The notes under the pieces: model-generated
The model's database searches: none
What the model was told of the DNA's origin: nothing
The model's input: only the letters and a program-made list of their open reading frames with translations
From: Providencia rettgeri
GTDB lineage: Bacteria > Pseudomonadota > Gammaproteobacteria > Enterobacterales > Enterobacteriaceae
Direction: 5' to 3'
Assembly (NCBI RefSeq): GCF_013702265.1
Contig: NZ_CP059348.1
Span: 1,364,001 to 1,428,000 of the forward strand
Length of the DNA: 64,000 nucleotides
Program-made: the position numbers and the translations under genes
Shown: piece by piece, positions 46,257-54,069 of the stretch
Layout of the letters: each line of letters begins with the position of its first letter
Position numbering within the stretch: position 1 is the first letter of the stretch

Positions 46257-47392
46257 CAAATACATTTGACATCGTTCAGGCTATGTCAGGACATAAAAAC
46301 GTAATTGTTATTCCTGTGCCTTATCTTGAGTTCTTCAAAGGGGATCAGCAGGCTCACGCGTTAGCGGCTGTGCTTAATCAACTTGTGTTTTGGTCTGGAA
46401 TCTCATCCAGTGCAGGCGACGGTTGGTTTTATAAGAGTCATGAGGAACTGGCTGATGAGATTAAAGGCTTATCGGGTGAAGAGCAATCACGCCGATTGGT
46501 GGATAAACTGCGTAAAAAATACTTCCCCGGCATCATTGAAACGAAAACCAAAAAGGTTAATGGCACTCCGGTGACGCATTATAAATTAGATGGAAATGCG
46601 CTTATCTCAATGATTTTCCCATCAATTTCTGAAACGTCGAAAGTGCGGAATGAAAACGTCGAAAGTGACGATTCCAATCGTCGAAAATGCGGAATGGAAA
46701 CCGCAGAAATGCAGAATCATGGAAACGTCGAAAATGCGGATTCCTATCTTTATACAGATCTTAACTCAGATAAAAACTTACAGATCAATAAAACCCCTTC
46801 GTCGCAGAATTCTAACGAATCCAGCGACACGGCTGAGAATGATATTTCTAATAAAAATTTAAGTTCAGCGGTATCGAGTGCGAATGGCCAGTTGTGGGGA
46901 ACGCTTGAAGATTTAGAGACAGCCCAGTGGATGTTTAAGCGGGTTCAAGTGATTAACCCAACTCAGAAAGCCCCTAAGTGGTTTGACTGGGCTAACGATA
47001 TTCGCTTGATGCGTGAAATTGATGGTCGCACACATGAGCAAATCTGTGCGTTGTTTGACTGGGCTAGCCGAGATTCCTTTTGGCACAAAAATATTTTAAG
47101 CACGAAAAGCCTGCGCAAGCATTTTGACACCCTTACAGTTAAGAGCCAAGAAAGCCCACACACTGCGAAACAGCAAGCCGCAGCCCACAATCCGGAATGC
47201 GACAAAGCTTACAAGCGTTTTTTAAGTCAGTCGTTGCCAATCAGAAACCCATCGGAACTGGAAATATTGGTTTGCAGAGAGGCAAGCAATGCGGGTGTTA
47301 AGCGTATGCAACCGGATTGGGCGCAAAAGAAATGGGTAAGTATTTGGAATGAATGTGAACAGCGTTTAGGGGGACAGCATGATGCGCAGTGA
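46253..47392 (+). CDS. Phage replication initiator (O-like)
   Basis: 379 residues. The N-terminal region (about 20-125) looks like a winged helix with L-N-Q-L-V-F-W and W-F-Y-K-S-H-E-E-L-A-D-E-I. Then comes a low-complexity linker (about 125-205) whose DNA contains five regular direct repeats. The C-terminal domain (about 210-330) may contact a host helicase loader. Lambda O likewise carries its origin iterons inside its own gene. No P- or DnaC-like gene is seen next to it. Confidence 0.78.
   Translation: MTNTFDIVQAMSGHKNVIVIPVPYLEFFKGDQQAHALAAVLNQLVFWSGISSSAGDGWFYKSHEELADEIKGLSGEEQSRRLVDKLRKKYFPGIIETKTKKVNGTPVTHYKLDGNALISMIFPSISETSKVRNENVESDDSNRRKCGMETAEMQNHGNVENADSYLYTDLNSDKNLQINKTPSSQNSNESSDTAENDISNKNLSSAVSSANGQLWGTLEDLETAQWMFKRVQVINPTQKAPKWFDWANDIRLMREIDGRTHEQICALFDWASRDSFWHKNILSTKSLRKHFDTLTVKSQESPHTAKQQAAAHNPECDKAYKRFLSQSLPIRNPSELEILVCREASNAGVKRMQPDWAQKKWVSIWNECEQRLGGQHDAQ
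46631..46742 (+). repeat. Iterons: candidate phage replication origin
   Basis: Five direct repeats of 21 bp (pattern GAAACGTCGAAAATGCGGAAT) start at 46631, 46653, 46675, 46697 and 46722, so the period is 22, 22, 22 and 25 bases. The fourth copy is the most divergent (AAACCGCAGAAATGCAGAAT). They lie inside the initiator gene, followed by an AT-rich stretch. This matches the layout of lambdoid ori. Confidence 0.85.
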
Positions 47393-47627
47393 AGCTAAAA
47401 AAATCTACGGCACTAACGTTTTTGGCATTGTCGCCATGTTGCATCAGCTGCGCCGTTGGTGGGCTATTCGTGACTTACGTAGTCGTTGGAATGATTCTCG
47501 TGATGGCTTAGTTATTTGCAGAAAATTCAGCCATCTAAGCCACCTCGCTGATTATTTTCAAGTTCAGCAGCGTTATACCCGCATTCGTATGTTTGCGAAA
47601 GCCCACCAGCAGCGAGGTGCTATCTGA
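47379..47627 (+). CDS. Small basic phage protein
   Basis: An 82-residue, Arg/Trp-rich protein (L-R-R-W-W-A-I-R-D-L-R-S-R-W) that overlaps the end of the initiator gene by 14 bases and abuts the methyltransferase start (TGATG). GGGGGA precedes the ATG. The basic character suggests nucleic acid binding; it sits where a helicase-loader gene would be, but is too short for one. Function unknown. Confidence 0.65.
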   Translation: MMRSEAKKIYGTNVFGIVAMLHQLRRWWAIRDLRSRWNDSRDGLVICRKFSHLSHLADYFQVQQRYTRIRMFAKAHQQRGAI

Positions 47628-48271
47628 TGAGCGAATACGTTGCAAAACTCAATGAACTCAAAGCAAAACCAGCCCATAAACTTAATGAGATTGGTGATCA
47701 GTGGCAATCTCCAGAAAACCTGGTGTATGGCGCAAACGCAATCTATGGCCCATTCACGCTGGATTTATTTACTGATGGTGAAAATAACAAAGCCCCTCAT
47801 TTTTACACTGCAGAGGACAATGCGCTAACTCAAGACTGGTCGGAAAAGCTAAAAGAAATCGGCGGTGTAGCTTTTGGTAATCCTCCATATTCAAGACCTT
47901 CATATCACGATAAACAGGCCATCACAGGTGTTATTCACATTATGAATTACGCTTCAGCGATGCGTGAAAAGGGTGGTCGTTATGTCTTTTTATTGAAAGC
48001 AGCAACAAGTGAAAGCTGGTGGCCAGAAGATGCGGATCACATCTGCTTTATTCGTGGGCGTATCGGTTTCGACGTTCCTAAGTGGTTTAACCCTGCTGAT
48101 GAAAAACAAAAACCTACCGGGGCATTTTTCGCCGGGGCAATTGTTGTTTTCGATAAAACTTGGACTGGCAAAGCATTTGATTACATCAATCGTGAAGAGT
48201 TAGAGCAGCGCGGCAAAGCATTCATAGAGCAAGCGCAGTGGTTAGCTAAAAAGATGGGAGTGGCAGCGTGA
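47627..48271 (+). CDS. Phage DNA N6-adenine methyltransferase (Dam-like family)
   Basis: A 214-residue protein of the phage adenine methylase family (PF05869 type). The catalytic N-P-P-Y is near residue 87 in V-A-F-G-N-P-P-Y-S-R-P-S, with W-Q-S-P-E-N-L-V-Y near the N-terminus and L-D-L-F-T-D just after it. It probably methylates adenine in phage DNA to avoid restriction or to time replication and packaging. It ends with a 4-base GTGA overlap with the next gene. Confidence 0.85.
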   Translation: MSEYVAKLNELKAKPAHKLNEIGDQWQSPENLVYGANAIYGPFTLDLFTDGENNKAPHFYTAEDNALTQDWSEKLKEIGGVAFGNPPYSRPSYHDKQAITGVIHIMNYASAMREKGGRYVFLLKAATSESWWPEDADHICFIRGRIGFDVPKWFNPADEKQKPTGAFFAGAIVVFDKTWTGKAFDYINREELEQRGKAFIEQAQWLAKKMGVAA

Positions 48272-48672
48272 GAGACAATGTTTATTTAAGAAGCATCGAT
48301 GTCATAAAAGCTGTTAGGCACTTAGATGCATTCACTCAGCGTCATGTAGAAAGACTTCTTTGCTTCACATACTCGGAAGCTAATCACGCGATAAAGATGT
48401 TGGTAGATCTCGGGTGCGTTAATGCGATTGGAAAACGAAAAGCGTCCCATAAAAACATTGAAGTTTATCACTATGAAGTAGATCCGATGGCGATAACGAA
48501 GTTAAAGGTTGCTAGAGGAAAGGACACTGAGCCAGTGTTCAAGGAAAAGAAGGAAAGGGATAAAGAGGATATTTTCTGCGGAATAACTGTTGTTGAAAAA
48601 GCCTATGTAGGCGATATGGGAAGTCATTTACTTAAACAGCTAGATAAATTGCTGGCGGGAGTTAGGGCATGA
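48268..48672 (+). CDS. Phage protein of unknown function, possible winged helix
   Basis: 134 residues from a GTG start overlapping the methyltransferase stop. The N-terminal part (S-E-A-N-H-A-I-K-M-L-V-D-L-G-C-V-N-A-I-G) has the rhythm of a winged helix with a recognition helix and wing; the middle is highly charged. It is placed between two methyltransferases. No family recognised. Confidence 0.65.
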   Translation: MRDNVYLRSIDVIKAVRHLDAFTQRHVERLLCFTYSEANHAIKMLVDLGCVNAIGKRKASHKNIEVYHYEVDPMAITKLKVARGKDTEPVFKEKKERDKEDIFCGITVVEKAYVGDMGSHLLKQLDKLLAGVRA

Positions 48673-49388
48673 ATGACATTTGCTTGCACAACGCTGACTG
48701 TTTTGATGTTTTCCCATTAATTCCTGATAACTCAGTGGATCTTGTTTGTGCTGATATTCCCTACGGTACCACTCAATGCAAATGGGATTCAGTATTGGAT
48801 CTACAGCAAATGTGGAAAGAGCTTTACAGAGTGGCTAAGCCTGATGCGGCGATAGTCTTATTTTCCGCACAGCCGTTCTCGAGTGTATTAGTTGGTAGCA
48901 ATTTAAAAGACTGGAAGACGGAGTGGATCTGGGAAAAGGGTTCCGCAACTGGTTTTTTAAACGCCAAGAAGCAGCCTCTGAGAGCCCATGAAAATATTCA
49001 AGTTTTTTATCGCAAGCTACCAACCTACAACCCGCAAATGACACATGGACATGAACGAAAGGTATCAAAACGCAAGGATGTTAATTCTGAATGTTATGGG
49101 AAAGCCTTGTCGTTAACTGAATATGACAGTACGTCACGGTACCCACGAACAGTTCAGTTTTTTTCTAGTGATAAACAAAAAGCTAATTATCATCCAACTC
49201 AGAAGCCTGTTTCTTTAGTTAAGTATCTTATTGAAACTTATTCAAATGTTGGTGATACAGTTCTCGATTTTACGATGGGAAGCGGTACCGCAGCAGTTGC
49301 TTGCAAAGAGAGTAACAGGGCATTTATTGGTATTGAGCGAGAACAAAAGTATTACGAAATAGCGAAACAAAGGCTGGTGGAAGCATGA
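48669..49388 (+). CDS. DNA methyltransferase, N6/N4 amino type
   Basis: 239 residues. The catalytic motif reads D-I-P-Y-G-T-T-Q-C-K-W-D (a D-P-P-Y variant with Ile), and the SAM motif F-T-M-G-S-G-T-A-A-V-A-C lies near the C-terminus. This is the beta-class order of D12/N6-N4 MTases. Q-K-P-V-S-L-V-K-Y-L-I precedes the SAM motif, as expected. It is a stand-alone phage methylase without a paired endonuclease, overlapping both neighbours by 4 bases. Confidence 0.88.
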   Translation: MNDICLHNADCFDVFPLIPDNSVDLVCADIPYGTTQCKWDSVLDLQQMWKELYRVAKPDAAIVLFSAQPFSSVLVGSNLKDWKTEWIWEKGSATGFLNAKKQPLRAHENIQVFYRKLPTYNPQMTHGHERKVSKRKDVNSECYGKALSLTEYDSTSRYPRTVQFFSSDKQKANYHPTQKPVSLVKYLIETYSNVGDTVLDFTMGSGTAAVACKESNRAFIGIEREQKYYEIAKQRLVEA

Positions 49389-49567
49389 ATAGCGAGATAA
49401 TTGAAATCCATCAATGCAAATGCGGCAGTGAAGATCTACACATTGAAACGCTTGAGTATCGAACTTGGTTTTATGTTTATTGCCACAGCTGCGGCGCCAA
49501 AGGCCCAGCGATAAATGACAAGCCTGAAGCTGTAAAAATCTGGAATAAGGTGGTATCAAATGGCTAG
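49385..49567 (+). CDS. Lar-like restriction alleviation protein
   Basis: A 60-residue zinc-ribbon protein. C-K-C-G-S near residue 11 and C-H-S-C-G-A-K-G-P near residue 33 make the metal site, and the end (E-A-V-K-I-W-N) is typical of the Lar family of Rac and other prophages. Lar moderates type I restriction by stimulating modification. It is placed directly after two methyltransferases. Confidence 0.8.
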   Translation: MNSEIIEIHQCKCGSEDLHIETLEYRTWFYVYCHSCGAKGPAINDKPEAVKIWNKVVSNG

Positions 49568-49964
49568 CAACAAATGCATGTTCTGTGGCGGTAAAGCAAC
49601 CTTACTATGTGATTTTCTTTTGGGCTTTGATGCAGAGGAAGATGAAAATGGGAACATCATCACGCTAAGAAAAAATCACACCTGTGATGCCCCAATGTGC
49701 CGAGAGTGCGCGACATGGCAAAGCAATATCTTTTTCTGCGGTTCAGCAGGGTTTATGGATACTGTCGACTATTGCCCTATTTGCCAACCTCTATACGCGA
49801 AAGGCTTTATGGTTCGGCGCCATAAAGGTGGCTTGCGTGAGGCGAGTTTTACTGTCGAACAAGCTGAAATTATCCGTAAAGCGCACTGGGGCAAGCATTT
49901 AAATGCAAGCGGCAGGTCATTCTCCATAGTTTCTGGGGGAGGTCAAATATGTCTGGATCTATAA
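49560..49964 (+). CDS. Cysteine-rich phage protein
   Basis: A 134-residue protein with pairs C-M-F-C-G, C-D-A-P-M-C-R-E-C and Y-C-P-I-C, probably two zinc sites in a treble-clef or RING-like arrangement, followed by a basic helix (E-I-I-R-K-A-H-W-G-K-H). No named family recognised. It overlaps Lar by 8 bases and rusA by 16. Confidence 0.7.
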   Translation: MASNKCMFCGGKATLLCDFLLGFDAEEDENGNIITLRKNHTCDAPMCRECATWQSNIFFCGSAGFMDTVDYCPICQPLYAKGFMVRRHKGGLREASFTVEQAEIIRKAHWGKHLNASGRSFSIVSGGGQICLDL

Positions 49965-50332
49965 CTCTAACATTACCATTTCCTCCGAGTGTTAACGCTT
50001 GCTGGCGGAATATCAACGGTAAAACTCTGATCAGTGCAAAAGGTCGCGCGTTCCGGGTAAATGCAGCGGCAGCCATCTATCAACAATTACGCAAAAAACC
50101 AAAGGCAATCACTGAGCATGTATCTGTCACTGTGAAGATGTATCCGCCATCAAAACGCCGAATGGATATCGATAATTACTTGAAAGCACCTTTTGATGCA
50201 TTAACTCATGCGGGTATTTGGAGTGATGACGTTCAGGTTAGACGCGCAGTCATTGAATGGTGTGAGGTAGTAAAGGGTGGTCGGTTTGAAATCACGATCA
50301 GCTTACATGAAAGCGCAAATGCGGTTGCGTAA
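49949..50332 (+). CDS. rusA: RusA Holliday junction resolvase
   Basis: A 127-residue protein (E. coli RusA 120). The catalytic aspartates are in R-R-M-D-I-D-N-Y-L-K-A-P-F-D-A-L, with the N-terminal P-F-P-P-S-V-N motif and the C-terminal K-G-G-R-F-E-I-T-I. It cuts four-way junctions formed during phage recombination and before packaging. Confidence 0.93.
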   Translation: MSGSITLTLPFPPSVNACWRNINGKTLISAKGRAFRVNAAAAIYQQLRKKPKAITEHVSVTVKMYPPSKRRMDIDNYLKAPFDALTHAGIWSDDVQVRRAVIEWCEVVKGGRFEITISLHESANAVA

Positions 50333-50348
50333 AACGTGGAGAAATAGC

Positions 50349-51017
50349 ATGAATCAATTAGCGATAAAAACTTTAACAATGTCCAGCGTAGAGATATCAG
50401 AGTTAGTTGAGTCTCGTCATGACAAGGTGAAGCAATCAATTGAAAGGCTTGCTACACGAGGAGTCATTCAACTTCCCCCAATGGGGGAGGTTAAAAATCA
50501 TCAAAATCAGACAGTGCAGGTTTATCAATTAAATAAGCGCGATAGTTACGTTGTTGTGGCTCAACTATCACCAGAGTTCACTGCGAGGCTGGTGGATAGA
50601 TGGCAAGAGTTAGAAAACCAAAAGTTGGTACCGACAACATTTTCAGAAGCACTACGCTTAGCTGCGGATCTGGAAGAAGAAAAACAGCAGCTTGAGAATA
50701 AATTAATCGAAGCGGCACCAAAGGTTGAATTTGTTGATAGATACGTCAAAGCCACTGGCGCAATGACATTTAGACAAGTGTGTAAATTGCTTGATGTGAA
50801 AGAACCCGAGTTCAGGGGTTTTTTGCTCGATAAAAAAATTATGTATCGCCTCAATAATATATTGACCCCATATCAGCAACATTTAGAAGCTGGACGATTT
50901 GAAATGAAAACTGGTGTTACGCAAGGCACTGAGTATGCGTTTGCACAAGCCAGATTCACTGCCAAGGGTGTTAAATGGATAGCTGGTCAATGGATGGAGC
51001 ACAAAGCATATGCGTGA
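50349..51017 (+). CDS. Phage antirepressor (Rha N-terminal, KilA-C C-terminal)
   Basis: 222 residues from the ATG at 50349, preceded by the GTGGAG box. The Rha-type N-terminus has E-S-R-H-D-K-V-K-Q-S-I-E-R-L with Y-Q-L-N-K-R-D-S-Y. A coiled linker (L-E-E-E-K-Q-Q-L-E-N-K-L) leads to a KilA-C/ANT domain with F-R-Q-V-C-K-L-L-D-V-K-E and F-T-A-K-G-V-K-W-I. Such proteins antagonise repressors or otherwise switch phage gene expression. Confidence 0.85.
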   Translation: MNQLAIKTLTMSSVEISELVESRHDKVKQSIERLATRGVIQLPPMGEVKNHQNQTVQVYQLNKRDSYVVVAQLSPEFTARLVDRWQELENQKLVPTTFSEALRLAADLEEEKQQLENKLIEAAPKVEFVDRYVKATGAMTFRQVCKLLDVKEPEFRGFLLDKKIMYRLNNILTPYQQHLEAGRFEMKTGVTQGTEYAFAQARFTAKGVKWIAGQWMEHKAYA

Positions 51018-51552
51018 AGCTTCAATTCTTACAGCAAGTACGGTACCGGAACTTGGATTAGTAATTTTTAAGCCTGGTGTTAGCGAATTGCATAAATTCA
51101 CTGGTCGCATGTTAATTATCCCGGTACCGGAGTCATTAGGCGATAAATCCGTAGGGCCTATCTCTCTTTCTCCATCATTCCTCAGCGACGAGTTGAATGG
51201 TATTGAAGAGATAAAGCAGGTATTAGATTTAGCTGTAAATCCTGAGCCACCAGCAAGTTTTATGAAGTTTCCAAAGCTTCAGCGCTGGCAAAATGTGAAA
51301 TATCTGCAATGGGTAAAATCGCAGCCTTGCTGTGTATGCGGGGCTACTGCTGACGATGCCCATCATATTATCGGCTACGGACAGGGTGGCATAGGCACAA
51401 AGGCCCATGACTTATTCACTATCCCATTATGTCGAGTTCACCACAGCGAGTTACACAAAGATCCAAAGCAGTGGGAACAAGAAAACGGTAGTCAGTTAGT
51501 TTTGTTATTTAAATTTCTAGATCGCTCCATCGGTCTAGGCGTATTTGGTTAA
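51010..51552 (+). CDS. DUF968-family putative HNH-like nuclease
   Basis: 180 residues. The C-terminal half carries W-V-K-S-Q-P-C-C-V-C-G-A-T-A, D-D-A-H-H-I-I-G-Y-G-Q-G-G and F-T-I-P-L-C-R-V-H-H-S-E-L-H, the zinc-bound HNH-like core of DUF968 found in many lambdoid prophages. The N-terminal 85 residues are shorter than in many members. Probably a DNA nuclease acting in recombination. Confidence 0.82.
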   Translation: MREASILTASTVPELGLVIFKPGVSELHKFTGRMLIIPVPESLGDKSVGPISLSPSFLSDELNGIEEIKQVLDLAVNPEPPASFMKFPKLQRWQNVKYLQWVKSQPCCVCGATADDAHHIIGYGQGGIGTKAHDLFTIPLCRVHHSELHKDPKQWEQENGSQLVLLFKFLDRSIGLGVFG

Positions 51553-51583
51553 TGCAGAGTGCGGTCTGCTAAAGAGGTATTAA

Positions 51584-52135
51584 GTGATTTATCCATTAAC
51601 AACAGGTAAAGGCGAAGAACATTTAAAATTACGTACACTGGAAAGCGTGTGGATCCGTGGTCGTTTAAAAATGTGGGGAAGATGGGCAGCATTTAGCAAG
51701 GTTCCTAATGCAGCAGGAATGTTTAATCAGTTATTAGAAGAACCAACAATCACCAAAAAAGCGTTAAGAGACGCAATGAAAAGAATGCGTACTTCAGGGT
51801 TATCCAAAGAAACCTTATTGATGTTTCTTGAAGAGTTTAAGGACAAAAAAACACTAAGTAGCATGTGGTTCTGCTCGGATGCTGAAGGTGGACAAATGGA
51901 TAAAGTCATTTGCGAGGTTATGAATGCTGATGCTGGTTTATTGAATATTCTAAAAGAGCATTATGTTTATAAAAAATCTCAACATGAGATTGCGCTGGAA
52001 CTTTGTGATAAGGATGGGCGTTACTGTCTGCGTACATATCAGGACAGAGTTAAGGCGTGGTTAAGTGTTGCTGAGTTTATGCTCTATCGCCCAATGTGTG
52101 ATGAATTTGACCATAAATATCATTACGGTGAATAA
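51584..52135 (+). CDS. DUF1133 protein, candidate late-gene antiterminator
   Basis: 183 residues from a GTG start with GAGG six bases upstream. It opens with I-Y-P-L-T-T-G-K-G-E-E-H-L-K-L-R-T-L-E-S-V-W-I-R-G, as in DUF1133 prophage proteins. A helix-turn-helix near the end (K-S-Q-H-E-I-A-L-E-L ... L-R-T-Y-Q-D-R-V-K-A-W) is reminiscent of Q-type regulators. It occupies the Q position, and a promoter and terminator follow. Function is inferred from position. Confidence 0.72.
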   Translation: MIYPLTTGKGEEHLKLRTLESVWIRGRLKMWGRWAAFSKVPNAAGMFNQLLEEPTITKKALRDAMKRMRTSGLSKETLLMFLEEFKDKKTLSSMWFCSDAEGGQMDKVICEVMNADAGLLNILKEHYVYKKSQHEIALELCDKDGRYCLRTYQDRVKAWLSVAEFMLYRPMCDEFDHKYHYGE

Positions 52136-52138
52136 GTC

Positions 52139-52166
52139 TTGACTATTTTGCCGATAAAGTTATAGT
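52139..52166 (+). promoter_or_regulatory. Candidate late promoter (pR'-like)
   Basis: TTGACT, 16 bases, TATAGT, directly after the DUF1133 stop. A terminator 50 bases downstream of the -10 box completes the pattern of a lambdoid late promoter controlled by antitermination. Confidence 0.65.
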
Positions 52167-52215
52167 TTTCGTATATGCTGCGCGAAGCTGTACACGCAAG
52201 GCAGGAAACGAATTT

Positions 52216-52243
52216 AAAGCCTCGCATTAGCGGGGCTTTTTTA
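52216..52243 (+). terminator. Terminator downstream of the late promoter (tR'-like)
   Basis: AAAGCC-CGC pairs with GCG-GGCTTT around ATTA (one bulge on each side), followed by six T residues. Confidence 0.85.
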
Positions 52244-52244
52244 T

Positions 52245-53162
52245 TTAAATTGAATTAATGAAAGATAAATAAGAATCTCTGTCTTCTGAGCTGACATTTT
52301 CCATTTTCTTAAGTTTTTCATTAATTAAATTAAGATTCTTTCTTTGTAAAAATTGCTTTGAATCTTTAAATAATTGAGAAAGCTCATCAATTCTAGTTTT
52401 AATGGTGTTGGTTCGTATCGAAACATCTAAAAGCAAAGGGCTTGAAGCTTCATGAATTTCAATAGAATCTAGCAACTTAAGGTCTTCATAAATAGAAGTG
52501 TATCGATTTTTTAGGTTGTTTTCTGGTAATAGAACGTGGATATATTGCATTTTCCCCACCGATACTGAATCAAAAGCTTCTCCACTTTCTCTAAACTTTT
52601 TATTAAACTCAAAAAGTAATGATTTCAGTTTCTTGTCTATATTCGTTGTGTCATAGGTAATGTCTGGGTTTTGATTCTTAGCAATATTTCTGAATTCATT
52701 GGCGGCGGTTCTCCCAACATACTGAGAGTTACATAAGCGCTCTATATTCATTGTTGACCATAAAATATCTCGCCCCTTAAATCTAAGGGCCTCAAGGGAC
52801 TCTCTCCATGCAGGCAAGTTAAGCTTACCTTGAGATATGATTGACTTTCGTTCTTCATGCTCTCTGAATTTATCAAAATCAGATGCTAACCCCTCAAATT
52901 CAACTCCGAATATATTTTTACCACAACTATTGCCAATAATAGTTTCGATATTTTCAGTTGTGACAACGATATACCCTTTATTGTGAGGTTGATTGCAGGT
53001 TGATAGAGAACAATGAACTTTTTCTTTAACTTCATAATATCCAATAATTTTTTCTAGCTGATGTTCTCCTTTTGGAATTTTGCTCATAAATAATGGATTA
53101 GAGATGATATCGTCCCATTTATCTAATTTAATCGGTCCATTCTCAGTATTTAGAAATATCAT
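52245..53162 (-). CDS. Moron-like protein of unknown function
   Basis: 305 residues from the ATG at 53162 (M-I-F-L-N-T-E-N-G) with AAGGTGAG just upstream. Residues about 45-90 hold H-C-S-L-S-T-C-N-Q-P-H then G-N-S-C-G-K-N-I-F-G-V-E-F, a probable zinc-binding knuckle; the rest is charged and helical. It runs against the late operon and lies between two plus-strand terminators, so it probably has its own promoter and is expressed in the lysogen. AT-rich. Function unknown; superinfection exclusion or host defence are possible. Confidence 0.7.
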   Translation of the reverse strand: MIFLNTENGPIKLDKWDDIISNPLFMSKIPKGEHQLEKIIGYYEVKEKVHCSLSTCNQPHNKGYIVVTTENIETIIGNSCGKNIFGVEFEGLASDFDKFREHEERKSIISQGKLNLPAWRESLEALRFKGRDILWSTMNIERLCNSQYVGRTAANEFRNIAKNQNPDITYDTTNIDKKLKSLLFEFNKKFRESGEAFDSVSVGKMQYIHVLLPENNLKNRYTSIYEDLKLLDSIEIHEASSPLLLDVSIRTNTIKTRIDELSQLFKDSKQFLQRKNLNLINEKLKKMENVSSEDRDSYLSFINSI

Positions 53163-53263
53163 TAACTCACCTTTTGCTGAATACAAAGACTTATAACGCT
53201 CACATTATAACCACACTTTGAGTTACACGTCAGGATGCAAAAGATTGAATTGTTAAATAGTAA

Positions 53264-53683
53264 TTAACCAAAATACAAAGTCATTCCGGAGTGTGCTTTA
53301 AATATACCCAATATAAAGAAAATAGCTGAAGAAAATCCGGATACGCTCATACCTATAAGCAATATTATGGATAATTTCACACTTGAAAAAACGCCTTGTA
53401 ATATATTGTTAAAATAGGCAAATGCAGTGGTAAGGATGGTTAATGTTAGACCAATGCAAAAATCAAGCATGGAATCAGAAAAAATCATAAGCACATCGCC
53501 TGGAATTCCTTTACCCCAAACGTTACCGAAAAGAGCAAGTAAAGCGATAACTGCACTACCATTAGATAAAAACAGCATCTTTGCCACCTGCAAGCCTGAT
53601 TCATATCCAATCCTATAAATCTCAACAGCCAGTTCATTTGATATATAAGGGCTGTTTTTTTCAGTGCTTTGTTCTTTTTCCAT
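53264..53683 (-). CDS. Predicted membrane protein, moron-like
   Basis: 139 residues with three hydrophobic helices (about residues 38-55, 66-90 and 103-130) and a soluble charged N-terminus. On the minus strand directly upstream of the zinc-knuckle protein gene; the two may form a unit of cytosolic plus membrane components. The gap of about 100 bases leaves room for a separate promoter. No family recognised. Confidence 0.65.
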   Translation of the reverse strand: MEKEQSTEKNSPYISNELAVEIYRIGYESGLQVAKMLFLSNGSAVIALLALFGNVWGKGIPGDVLMIFSDSMLDFCIGLTLTILTTAFAYFNNILQGVFSSVKLSIILLIGMSVSGFSSAIFFILGIFKAHSGMTLYFG

Positions 53684-53785
53684 AAAAGTACCTATTTAAG
53701 AAAGTGATGAGCATAAATAGCTTCTCATATTTATTGATACTTTATCTAAGTAAAACATTAAGTTCTATCACTAAAACTCATTTAT

Positions 53786-53807
53786 GAGCCACATCTGTGG
53801 CTTTTTT
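53786..53807 (+). terminator. Terminator ahead of the lysis cassette
   Basis: AGCCACA pairs with TGTGGCT across TC, followed by six T residues. Together with the terminator at 52216 it brackets the minus-strand moron genes, and late transcription must pass both. Confidence 0.85.
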
Positions 53808-53844
53808 ATTAACTAAATATCGGGCACTCCGTAGGGGGTGGTAT

Positions 53845-54069
53845 ATGCGTATGGATAAATTAACGACTGGCGCCTCCTATGCTGCTTCGACAGGTTCAAC
53901 GTTTTACTGGTTAAAGCAATTATTAGATGGTTTTTCATCGGAACAATGGGCAGCGATTGGTGTGCTGGGAAGCCTGCTTTTAGGTCTGGCCACATTCCTA
54001 ACAAACCTATATTTCAAACGAAAAGAAGATAAACGCAGAGAGGCGGTACATGGCAAAGATACCAAATAA
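53845..54069 (+). CDS. Phage-21-type pinholin
   Basis: 74 residues from the ATG at 53845. The core [25 protein letters not shown] matches S of phage 21, with two transmembrane segments (the first a weak SAR-like one) and a basic C-terminus. Two starts, M1-R-M3-D-K, reproduce the dual-start antiholin/holin arrangement (M1 and M4 in phage 21). It depolarises the inner membrane at the set time, activating the SAR endolysin encoded next. Confidence 0.9.
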   Translation: MRMDKLTTGASYAASTGSTFYWLKQLLDGFSSEQWAAIGVLGSLLLGLATFLTNLYFKRKEDKRREAVHGKDTK

